Source: Lindgomyces ingoldianus
Taxonomy: Eukaryota > Ascomycota > Dothideomycetes > Pleosporales > Lindgomycetaceae
NCBI RefSeq assembly: GCF_010093535.1
Contig: NW_022985186.1
Location: 652,254-716,253, forward strand
DNA: 64,000 nt
Direction: 5' to 3'
Position numbers and translations under genes: made by a program. Under the pieces are notes generated by a model that was not told the DNA's origin, searched no databases, and worked only from the letters and a program-made list of their open reading frames with translations. Of this stretch, positions 49,187-59,701 are shown piece after piece (within the stretch, counting starts at the first letter, position 1; every line of letters starts with the position of its first letter).

Positions 49187-52100
49187 TATCCGAATAGTGA
49201 TATTCGGGCGCCTGGTTGATAGTCACGTGGCTCGGATGCGCCCGGATCCCTGTGCACGGAGATCTGTGCGCAGAGTTTGGGACTATATCAACCCCTTTCC
49301 TTTGTACAATAGAAATAACAAGAAGAATTAACACTAGTTACCTAACACCCCTGTGCAATGTTTACACTGTGCAAACCTCTCTGTCTTGTACACATTTGCT
49401 AACACTAAGCGCTAGCTAGCAGAGAGTCTATTTAACACTAATTAGTAGTTTAAATACTATAAAAGAGAAAGCTTTTTTTATACCTTTCTATTTAAAGGTT
49501 TACATATAAAAAGAATTCTTTTCCTTACTACTTTAACTATAAATTAGTAAGAGTAAAGATAAAGTCTAATTTACATGCAAGTAGCTATAAATCTCTGTTT
49601 AGTTACCTAAGTAAAAGTAAGAAACCTGTCTGTATAATACTATTTAGAGGTATTATATAAATAGTAGTGCTTATTTAACACTAAAAGGTCTGTTTTATTT
49701 TTTTGCACAAGGCTGTTTAGAGGCAGCGTACAACAAGAAGTAAGACAGCGCGCAACAACGTATAATTAACTACTATAGAGCAACAAGCAACGCTAGCTCT
49801 ATCTATAACTAGCTAACATAACATATTAATGTACAACTAATATATACCTCTTATAGGCATCTTAGCAAAGACCCTAGCAGAGTAGATAAATATTAAAAAT
49901 TAAGTAAATAAGATTAAACTATTAAATAACACACTTAAAAAGAAGCTTAATTTATACGCAGCTAACTTAATTATAGAACTCTGCGCGTTAAGCGCAACAG
50001 ATGTATGTACACTTAAGAACTTTTAAAACAACTTTATAAAGTAAAAGCTTATACACTTTAAAGATCTTAGCTAACTATTTTTATAAAAACTAATTACTAC
50101 TCTATAGAATAAGAGTATTAGCTTTAAGAAGGACATAATAAAGGCTACTACACTATATAAACTTATAAAAAAAGAACACATGTTTACTATTCTACTAAAG
50201 CATTATATAAAACTATTACTACTATTACTAGTCTTAACGCAATAGAGGATGTCTCTGTATAAATTACCTGTAGACCTAATACTTCCTTTATAATTAGTAC
50301 AACTACCTTGCAATAGCTTACTGTATAAGAGCACAACTAGGCAGCTACATATTCCTGTAGCTATAGCTCTGCATAAGATTCTCTAAAGCTTGTACCTACT
50401 GCATATAATTTAATTACTATAAGATCTATACTAACTTCTACTTATACAAGATATTACAGCAAAGAACCTTGCGCCTAAGAAGGTTATATAATTCTAGAAA
50501 GTATAAAGAAAGGAGAACAACTACATAAGGCAACTATATAATATTTTAGCTAATAAAGCTATAGTATTTATTAAGCTCTACTAACACTTTACTATTTTTA
50601 AGGCATTATATATAAGCATTTTTCTTAATATTTTTAAAAGGCGCGCACACATGTTCTACCTTTATAATATTAGTCTAGAATAATTATAAAAGTTACTGTA
50701 TAAGCAGCTTAGTAATTACTTTAATACTAACATAAACTATAACTAGTATTAGACAGATTAGATAATAATAAGCTTTACATAAAGTAAGTAAAAGAACTTT
50801 ATAAAAACTTTATATAAAGCTTTTAAAGCTATAATTAATAAACTTACTTTTATATAAAAAGCTTTTAGTCTATAATTTTAAGGTAAGATACTGCTTTACA
50901 CTACTGTTATATAAGCATGCTAAGGGCAATTTAAACTTAAATAAGCAATGTTCTTAATTAAGCCTATGTATAAGGCACTATATAGTAACCTCTGTTTAGC
51001 ACTTTAGGTTATAATTAATTAACAGAATAATATATTTATAAATAAATTCTAAAACGTGTACTACACTAATAGGTAATATAGCTTACTATGTACACATAGC
51101 TATTAACAACATAGAAGAAGCCTAAGGGGATATAAAGAATTATTTAGACTACAGTTCTTTACATAATTAAAGTAATGCTTTGTCTGTTATAAAAAAGAAT
51201 GTTAGTTAATAAATTATTCTTATATAGATTAATTTTATGTAAAACACTAATATATCTTTTTATATAAAAGATTCTATAACAAGACACTAATATATAAAAA
51301 GGTAAATATGTACATTTAAAAGTTTAAAAGTAAACTAAAGTAAAAAAAAAAAAAGTTACATAACAATAATAACTTAGATAAAAAGAAAGGTAAGAAGATT
51401 ATTAACTACTTTACTAATGCTATATTTCTCTACTGCGCGACTGTAGAGGACATCTACAGCCTAGAACCTAAAGAATACGCAGAACAGTTTATCCTTAAAA
51501 ATTAATACTATACAGTATACTAAGGTAAACTATAAGATACTAGCGTAGTAAGGATCTTTACTATAAGGAAGTTATAACTTAAAGCATACCTATAAAAATT
51601 CCCTTATATAAAAGTAGACTAAACACTAAGAAAAAAAAGTATTAGCTTTAAAAAATAAAAATTAATAAAATTAATTAGTACTATATAAATTACTAACCTA
51701 GTTAGTAACATAACATATTACATTCTAGACACCCTAACACTGTTCCTACTGTCTCTAGCAGACGTAGACTAAATAGGTGCGTACTTTAACAACATGCAGA
51801 ATGTAATTGTACAAAGCAATAGAAATACTGTTCTAGTTATATAAAAATAGAGTTATCTATTCTTTAATATATAAAAAAAGAAATTAATGTTCTTTTTTAC
51901 TAAACATAAACTTTAACAACTACATAAAAGATTTAGCTATCTTTATATAAAACAACTTTACATAATGCTTAAAAACACTAGACATAATGTTAATCTTTCT
52001 ATACTTAAGAAGATTAAGAAATTCTGCTACATATGTTAGCTACATAACTTAGCACTATAAAGATTTAAGTTTATAATTAAAAATAACTTACACTTTAACT

Positions 52101-55100
52101 ATAAAATAGTAATTAATGTTATATAAATTAGTAACTAAAATGTACTACATGTAATTAACATAGATATATTATTCTAAGTAGCAACCTTCTTAAAATTAAT
52201 GTCTACACAAGATACCTAGAACGCGCTTTACAAGTGTTAGATTAACACATACTAAGGCTTACTTAATTATATTATATATAACTCTAGTATAAACTTTGCA
52301 TCTAAAGACTTTTAGAATTACGCAAAGATTGTAAGAGCAACGTGTTAACAGATGCTAGTAGAGGCCTATTAGGCTCTAGGGAAGATTAAGCGCGCGCACG
52401 CACTACTGCAACGTGCGTACAATATCCTCTGTGCAGAATTAGATAATTATATAAACAATAAGTTAGTGTTATAGATAGCTGTTAAAGCCCTAAATAATAT
52501 AGTAAGACTAAACAGTCTTATACCTATATTACTTATATTTAGAATGTACCTAAGAATTAACATAGATTTTACACTATCCTCTAATATTATTACACAAGCT
52601 AATGCTGTATAAAAGGTAATAAAAATGCTTTAAAGTAAAAAAGTAAAAGTTAATATTAATTATATAATTAATACCTAAAATAGCTTAACTTTATATAAAG
52701 TACTAAATCTCCTACTTAGTTCTAAAGTAAAAACATAGTAAGAGAAAAAGGGATAGACAGGACTACACATAGTAAAGGGAATTAAGGCCCTAGACATTAT
52801 TATTAAGATAGAGAATAGTCTAGTAAGACTTTACTGCACATAAGTTATACTATATTATTGTATAAAAAATAAGGATAAACCTGTATAAGAATTGCTAGAT
52901 CTAGATAAACTAGATCTAGTACAAAGAGATTCTTTACAGGCATAAAAGAGAGGTTGCCTACGCAAGCAACTAACCTTAGTTAATAAACTACATAAAACAG
53001 CCCCTTAAGTAGTATTAGATTTATTATATAAACTAAAACTAAAACTATAGATAGCTAAAAAAGGCTAAGAGAGACTACATAAAAATCTATAGGCTACAAT
53101 ATTTCTAACCTAAAAGGAAAAGAAAGACTACACACTAGTAATTAAGCTCTATGCAGACAGTGTAATCACAACACCTAGGAGACTATTTAAAGAATTAGAC
53201 TATATAAAAATAAAAAGTCTAATTATAAGTAGCATATTTAAAGTACTTTTATATAATTTATTAATTTATAAGGGACAGATTTTTAACCTTTAACTTATAC
53301 ATAAAGTTAAAGGGAAATTAATAAAACTATATAAAAAGTTATAACTTATATTTATAAAACATTTAGATAAGAAGAAGAAAAAAATTCTTATATAGTTTTC
53401 TATAATTTAGAAAATAAGTTAAAAGTTAATCTTAGCTATTAGCTTATTACTAATAGCTTTATATAACATGCACTATAAACTATGTAATATTACTTAGGTA
53501 TATGTATAATTAATAAATAAGCTTATTTGCACTTTCTTTGTACAACTACTAAAAGAACTCTATAAAAGCTTCTCTTTACACATAATATTTAAAGTTATAT
53601 AACTACTATACAGCGCAGTAGAGTTAGGCTTGTATTAGTTTAAGACATACTATAACTATTATAAAAATAGACTTTTTATAAAAACCTTATTATATAATCT
53701 ATGCTTATTAATTATATATAAAGGCCTAATAGTGTTTAGTATTATAGGACTACAGATAGATAATACTTTTAGTATTATTATAGCTAATTTTACATAAAAA
53801 GAGAAAAAAAAATTACTTTAAGCTAACTTTTAAGTAAAGCCTAAAACTATACTATTGCATAATTAAGCTATTTAATTTAATAAAGAAAAAATTTACTTTA
53901 TATAAAATAATATTATTCTTATATAAAAAGGTTAAGCTAGGAATCTACACATAATAGAGTCTAAGGTAGAGGATGCTGCGCAGAAGTACGTTAAACAGCG
54001 CGCGCAAGGTGCCTATATTGCATTAGTATGTTAACCTAAGGCAGCATTTAACCTGTCTACTACTGCTTAAGTTATGTTGCTGTTGTATAATAATATTAAG
54101 GCATTAAATGTACAAATCTAATAGCAAATTAATAACTAGAATAAAAAATTATTATATGTACTACTTAATCTTTTTTATATAAAGTTGTTTATCTTTACTA
54201 ATAGATTATTTATAAATAATAAGGACTTAAGTTTATAGCTTAGCTTTTTTATTATTCTTAAAACTAAGTAGTAAACTAGAAACTTATATAACTTTAAAAT
54301 TATAAGTAATATTATACACTAGAACTTTTCTAAGTGTAAACGCGTTACCTGCTCTGTCCTAGCTAGTAAGCTGTACAGAATAGTGGGAGGATTTAACTGC
54401 GCAATTACACTAAGTACAACTATTAACTAGATTACATGTATGCTTAGAATACCTCTTATACTTATTGTACTATGCACAGATTTAAGATCTCTGTATAAAT
54501 GTCTTATAAAGCTTAGGATAACAAATAAAAAAAACTTATAATTAATATTATGTTAATTTAAAAATTATATAAGAAAAGAGAGATTACAGAGATTAAGTAG
54601 ATGTAAGGCTAAGATGGCGCTTACGTGCGACAGGTATATATACTATTCTGCACCTGAAAATCAACGTTGGTTGATTATTCGTACCTTTTAGTTGTATTAG
54701 CAGAGTGGTGCGGAGCCCTGTCCTTACATAATAATTAACTAACAACAAGGACGGTCGCGCGTTTGACCCACACCTTAGACAGCTTTGCTAGTTTTTAGAC
54801 TGAAACGTAAGGCGGCCTCTTCTGGCGCCACGTTGTAGCTGCTGGGAGGTCTAGTGTGTATGGCTTAGCTGGCGTGGCCACTGAGCGTTGCGTCGTGTTT
54901 ATCCCGCGCCTCTGGGCCGCAGGTGGTTAGCCTCTGGCCGGTAACTGAGACATGCGCATGGCGCCTCTGAGCTGCGGGTAGGTCATGTGACGCCTGGGAC
55001 ATGCGTCTGCTAAGAAGGGGGATAATGTAAGGCTGAGATGGCGCTTACGTGCGACAGGTATATATACTATTCTGCACCTGAAAATCAACGTTGGTTGATT

Positions 55101-55627
55101 ATTCGTACCTTTTGGTTGTATTGGCGGAGTGGTGCGGAGCCCCGTCCTTACAGTAGATTAATAAAAGGGATAACCCTACAAATGCCTATATAAAGAAGGC
55201 GCTAAACTTTGCTCTTAAAAAACTAATTTTATATAACTAACTAACTATTAGAGTTAAAGTGTTAGTTAACAGACTTAAGCCTATACAAGATAGGCAAAAA
55301 GGGCCCTACAGTAACCTATCTACTATATGTGTAAATAAGGCAAGTCTTGTATAAAGAAAAAATAAAAAGTTGCTAATGTCTAAATAGTAATATTTAGGCG
55401 CCTAGTTAATAGTCACGTGGCTTAGATGCGCCTAGATCCCTGTGCATAGAGATCTGTGCGCAGAGTTTAGGACTATATTAACCCCTTTCCTTTGTACAAT
55501 AGAAACAACAAGAAGAATCAACACTAGTTACCCAACACCCCCGTGCGATGTTTACACCGTGCAAACCTCTCCGTCTCGTACGCATTTGCTGACACCAAGT
55601 GCTAGCTAGCAGAGAGTCCATTCAACA
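49187..55627 (+). mobile_element. Ty1/Copia-like LTR retrotransposon, RIP-degraded, TSD AATAT
   Basis: The LTRs are 49187-49437 and 55377-55627, 251 bp each (TGTCCGAATAGTGATATTCGG-type start, CATTCAACA end), with AATAT at 49182-49186 and 55628-55632. The left LTR has TATCC where TGTCC is expected. Near 52500-52620 there is a LIPILLIFRMYPRIN-like stretch found in fungal Copia polyproteins, and around 53220-53800 an RVT_2-type sequence (GKLIKLY, then a damaged LTQSPTIQRVSQRLILAI block). No frame is open. Without the nested 551-bp element it is about 5.9 kb. Confidence 0.8.
54602..55152 (+). mobile_element. Miniature LTR retrotransposon (TRIM-like), 551 bp, TSD GTAGA
   Basis: Two 127-bp LTRs, 54602-54728 and 55026-55152, start TGTAAGGCT and end GTCCTTACA. 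The 297-bp GC-rich internal region has no gene and ends in a purine run (AAGAAGGGGGATAA) just before the 3' LTR. GTAGA flanks the element at 54597-54601 and 55153-55157. The 5' LTR shows a few transitions relative to the 3' LTR. It sits in a heavily mutated Copia element and so is younger. Relatives are at 8730-8859 and 63293-63444. Confidence 0.87.
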
Positions 55628-56057
55628 AATATAGCTTATATTATGCTTAGTGTGTAAAGAATTAGCTATATTAGCTATAGCTACTAGCTAAGGGGGAAAT
55701 CCTTACGCATCTAGCTTAAGTATATGCTAAATAATTACTTACTTTTTATTATTATCTAGCTTTTATAAGTTAGCTGTATAATTAGCTTAGAAAAGTTATC
55801 TAGTGTGTTAGTTACTTATTATCTTTTAAAAAACTTTATAAATAGCTGTAGTGTGTTAGTTAAAAAGTGTTATGTTTTATTTAAAAGCTTAAAGTGTAAG
55901 CTACATTTAACATTTCTTTAACACATTTAAGTAGTGTTGTTAGAAATGCATTAGTGTAGAAAAAGTAGTGTAGTAGAGTCTTAGTAAAAGTAAGCAACTT
56001 AGGTGTGTAAGCAACTCGCCTATAAAGTACGTTAAGATAATAAGAAGGAAAATTATA

Positions 56058-56219
56058 ATATACACTATAAGCAAGTTGCTTACACACCTAAGTTGCCTAC
56101 TTTTACTAAGACTACACTAAACTACTTCTTCTACCCTAATGCATTTCTAACAAAACTAGTTAAATGTGTTAAAGAAACGTTAAATATAGTTTTTACTTTA
56201 TACTATATAAAAGATCTTT
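56058..56219 (+). mobile_element. Left-end fragment of a Fot1-like element
   Basis: It begins near CACTATAAGCAAGTTGCTTA and follows the family's terminal sequence (CACACCTAAGTTGCCTAC, ACTAAACTACTTCTTCTAC). It is cut by the solo LTR at 56220 and cannot be followed far beyond it. Confidence 0.5.
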
Positions 56220-56402
56220 TGTTACAATCAGCATGCTCAAGCTACAAGCAAGAGGTGGTGTAACCTAACTAGATTAATCTAAGGAGCAGAGGAGCTGCTC
56301 TGCGAGTTTAAAGATACATGTGTGCCCTCTTCCAAGGTGCTACTTGTTGCGCAAGCGAGGGAGCTGACCTGTAGAGCATGTGACGCGGTACGCGCCGTCA
56401 CA
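56220..56402 (-). mobile_element. Solo LTR, 183 bp, palindromic-start family, TSD TCTTT
   Basis: It is the reverse complement of the family at 14318 and 58461. It starts TGTTACAATCAGCATGC and ends GTACGCGCCGTCACA on the plus strand, with TCTTT at 56215-56219 and 56403-56407. Confidence 0.87.
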
Positions 56403-56407
56403 TCTTT

Positions 56408-56776
56408 ACACTTATCTAAGCTAGAGATTTACGTAGAGTCTTATACTCTGTAATTTTACGCTTCTATTAATTATAGTTAGTAGCATAGTTAGATAAGCTC
56501 TTTATATCTATGTTAGAGAGTTTAGTAGCGTTAGATTAATAATTATTATATGTTAGTTTAATAAGTTTGTCTTCTAGTATCCTCACCTTCGCTGCTAAGA
56601 GCTCTAGGTTGTAGTATTCCTATACAAACAGCTGCTACGCAACTAACTTTTAAGGGTAGATCTATTAGTTCTAGTTATTAGTTATATTAAAGATAATTAT
56701 AGACTTTAAGACTAGTTAATTAGTAGAGTCTGTTATATTAATAACATAGTTAAAGGTTGTGAAAATTAACCTTGCA
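56408..56776. other. AT-rich spacer
   Basis: No gene recognised. Composition becomes more balanced towards the 21-bp array. Confidence 0.35.
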
Positions 56777-56881
56777 GTAGACAAGTATGTTCTTAAGATT
56801 AACGAGTTTGTTCTTATAGTAGACGAGTTTGTCCTTGCGGTGGACGAGGTTGTCCTTGAGGTGGACGAGGTTGTTCTTAAG
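56777..56881 (+). repeat. 21-bp minisatellite, five units
   Basis: The consensus is close to GTGGACGAGGTTGTCCTTGA plus one base. The 5' units are more AT-rich and the 3' units GC-rich. In one plus frame it reads as a heptapeptide like VDEVVLE repeated five times, ending soon after at TGA 56890. No surrounding gene is recognised. Confidence 0.8.
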
Positions 56882-57229
56882 GTGCTCGACTGAGAGCTTT
56901 GGTGGCGTACTAAGGAGATTGTAGAGGTCGCGATTGATGCGACTAGTAAAGTAGAGACTTTAAGTCTCCTCTTTAGACCACAAGGTTAAGATTAGTGTAA
57001 CAAAGAGGTTACAATTGTATGCAGGGTGTTAAAGAAGCTCTCTCTAGTATAGGTTTGAAAACAGCTTGATTAACTAGCAAGCAATTGCTAGGCTCATAAC
57101 TGTGAAGCTATGTGAAGCGCTAGAGGCATGAGGAACTAGATTGTATTGATTGCTAGAGGAGTGCTTTGTAGGAGTCTATATATATGCGAAATAAGTGGGT
57201 AGTCTTGGCAACATAGACTATAGTAAGAT
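56882..57229. other. Moderately balanced sequence between minisatellites
   Basis: The frame from the upstream array ends at TGA but the sequence stays codon-like to about 56990 (LWWRTKEIVEVAIDATSKVE read past the stop). It may be a decayed gene fragment. Beyond that, nothing recognisable. Confidence 0.3.
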
Positions 57230-57327
57230 GCATACAACTATAGCGACGACGCATCCGACTATAGTGACGACGCATCCGACTATAGTGACGACGCATCCGA
57301 CTATAGTGACGACGCATTCAACTATTG
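57230..57327 (+). repeat. 21-bp minisatellite, about 4.7 units
   Basis: Units begin GCATCCGACTATAGTGAC. Three central units are identical; the outer ones carry transitions. A small frame from ATG 57228 through the array ends at a TAA at about 57330, and another frame would read ASDYSDD repeats. No evidence that either is translated. Confidence 0.88.
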
Positions 57328-57550
57328 TGTAACTACTGTAAACAATAGTCTTAGAGACTCTATAGACTACTATTGTAGCTTAAACAATTAAAATTTAGCT
57401 TTTTTACATTACTTAAACTATAAAAAGTATTCAACTTTTCTATTAGTGTATTAAAACTTAATTAGTAGATCTATTATTAATTAAAGTATAAAGTGCTAAA
57501 ATTTTAATAGAGTCGACTATTTACTTGTATAGACCGCTCGCTTGTAAAAT

Positions 57551-57733
57551 ACACATAGAGTAGAAAATAGCTTAGCAATGTCTGTTTAGATGATTAGATA
57601 AAGTGACTCTGCTATCTAAGAGAGTTAAAGGCTCTTCTTATATACGCTAAGCTTCGGAACAAACTATCTCTAGATCCCGAGCCGCAGACTAGGCTGCAAG
57701 CTCTAGCTAAACCTCTTAGTATACGCGATAATA
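57551..57733. mobile_element. RIP-degraded relative of the 177-bp solo LTR
   Basis: It matches 8992-9168 over most of its length (GTGACTCTGCTATCTAAGAG, GCTTCGGAACA, AGATCCCGAGCCGC, TACGCGATAA), with C-to-T and G-to-A differences. No clean duplication was seen at the ends. Confidence 0.6.
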
Positions 57734-58455
57734 CGTTATAGTAGAAAACTTTATTAAACAAGGTTTTAGATTTAGTAGATAAAAACTACTGTTTAACTAG
57801 CAATTGCTTTTAATTAATAGATGTTATTTTTATGTTAGTTTATACACTGTAGAGATGTGTTTAGAAGGTTAATTCTACAATCTTATAAGCTGCTGTAGTA
57901 GTATAAATTTGTAGATAAAAATCAACTTTTATTTAAATACAGTAAAACAAATTGCAATTTTTTAAAAAATAATTAGACTTATTGTTGTTAAGCTAGTTAT
58001 AGTTAAAAAGATAGACGTATTTAATCACGTCTTAGTAGAGTGCGCAGCTTGCTAGAGTACACAGCTTGCTAGTAGAACACGTTATAGTAAAGCCTCTAAA
58101 TAATGTTATTCAATTGCACATAGTATAAAAATTAGTTGTAGTGTTGTGTAATGTTGTTACACAAGCGTTCTAGTATAGAATAGTGTAGCGCTTAGTAGTA
58201 ATACACGTTATTATAAATAATTAGAAAATAAAACAAAGAGAACTAGCTCTTTTTAGTAATTAAAACTAAAAACTTCTGTTTAAGAAAGAATATACATAAA
58301 TTTACTATTATATTAAACCTTATATATATACTATTAATCTTAGAAGAGGAACGAACTAAAATAGGTTAGGATAGGTAAATTCTAAAAGAATTTACTAGGA
58401 AGAGAATTTAAAAAAAACTACAGCTCTACTATTTAAAAACCTAATGCAAATCGCT
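57734..58455. other. AT-rich region without recognised features
   Basis: Only a short local repeat GCTTGCTAG at about 58047-58075. No gene. Confidence 0.35.
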
Positions 58456-58460
58456 AAGAT

Positions 58461-58645
58461 TGTAACAGCGCGTACCGCGTCACATGCTCTGCGGCTTCAG
58501 CTCCCTCACTTGCGCAACAAGTAGTGCCTTGGCAGGGAGCACACATGTATATCTTAAACTCGCAGAGCAGCTCCTCTGCTCCTTAGTTTAATCTAGTTAG
58601 GTTACACCACCTCTTGCTTGTAGCTTGAGCATGCCGATTGTGACA
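58461..58645 (+). mobile_element. Solo LTR, 185 bp, palindromic-start family, TSD AAGAT
   Basis: It starts TGTAACAGCGCGTACCGC and ends CCGATTGTGACA, with AAGAT at 58456-58460 and 58646-58650. It is the third member of the family at 14318 and 56220. Confidence 0.88.
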
Positions 58646-58650
58646 AAGAT

Positions 58651-59701
58651 AATGCTACTATAATAGGTGGGCAGAAGTTGGGAGGCATATAGCTTGTTCT
58701 AAAGACAACTCTACCCTGGAAAGCAAGCTGATTGTACAAAGACCTACATTGTTAGTAGTGGTAGTACTAGCGCTCTGGTGGTCGTATTAGAGAGGGTTAG
58801 GTCTAGGTAAAGATTGCTCTTTGTTTATCGCTATTGTGTGAAAGTAGTTCACAATAGTCACGTGGTACTCGAATTCACTGTCTATCACAAGCCGCAGTAC
58901 GACTCATACACGAACCAATTAGGTCCGGCTGCGGACCTGCATCACGTATCTGATGCCACGCGAAAGCAACTCCATATCTTTTCTATCTACACAACATTCA
59001 ATATGCATGCTATCGCGTACATACAATCTCAATTATTCGTGACCAATTTGTGGCTCATTTTCTTCATATTTTCACTGACCGCTTCACCCACGTAAAGTTC
59101 AAATGTTGTAAAATACCATCGCACGAATAATTTTTAGCCTATTTCGTTCGGTAAAATTACATCATATTCATGCCTCTAATTCCTGATAATGTTGGGGTCC
59201 GTGATTAGTGTTCCAGGTCGCCCGAGTTTTGTCTCTCGATCCCCATATCGTCCGCCGTAATTGGTCTATCATGGCAAGGATTGTAGTTAAAAGTCGATAA
59301 CTTTCGAGCCATCCCGGAAGACGAAAAGCCCTTGTCTGTGGCTTATTAGGATTCAATCGATCGTCCTTGGTCAAACACAGCCCTGGTTTTGGATCAGATT
59401 TGAGGGATCAGCCGCCAGAGGGTACGGAACCCGGACAAGGTGGTTAATTGCAGGGTATGCCTTTTACAGGGAGTGCACTGCGCCTTCCATGCCTAGTGCT
59501 CGCGAGGACCGGAGTGAGACTCAATGATCTCCGTTATGAATGTGGTCCCGCTCCTACGCTGAGGTCACCGAACGTAGTCTGCCTTAGCACCTTTCTTATT
59601 CAAGCCACACCCTGTCTTCATATATTAATTTTTCCCAAGGAGTTCTGTGAGGATATGATGATTTACTCTCTACCACCGTTTCGTCCTAGCTGACTTCAAA
59701 A
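58651..59701. other. Upstream region of the terpene cyclase
   Basis: The sequence has normal composition and marks the start of a gene island. Short frames (58814-59095 plus, 59168-59374 minus, 59448-59693 plus) show no recognisable domain. TATATTAA at 59621, about 80 bp before the ATG, is a candidate TATA element. Confidence 0.4.

Larger units (their letters stand above)
47725..56032 (-). mobile_element. Fot1-like element B, about 1.86 kb, split by a Copia element, TSD TA
   Basis: The left end ACGTACTTTATAGGCGAG follows TA (47723-47724); the right end CTCGCCTATAAAGTACGT precedes TA (56033-56034). Removing the Copia insertion and its duplication leaves about 1,862 bp, a normal length for an autonomous Fot1-type element. 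It reads from right (5' helix-turn-helix part) to left. The left portion has sequence resembling the C-terminal tail of the 1,132-bp family (GTTATGCCTAGTCTAATTAC region in reverse). Coding capacity is destroyed. Confidence 0.65.

Noticed and set aside
57230..57327. CRISPR-like array
   Set aside because: Units are contiguous 21-bp repeats without spacers, in a eukaryotic genome.
58814..59693. Three short frames upstream of the terpene cyclase
   Set aside because: No domain or conserved motif, and they overlap the probable promoter. The cyclase start at 59702 explains the region better.
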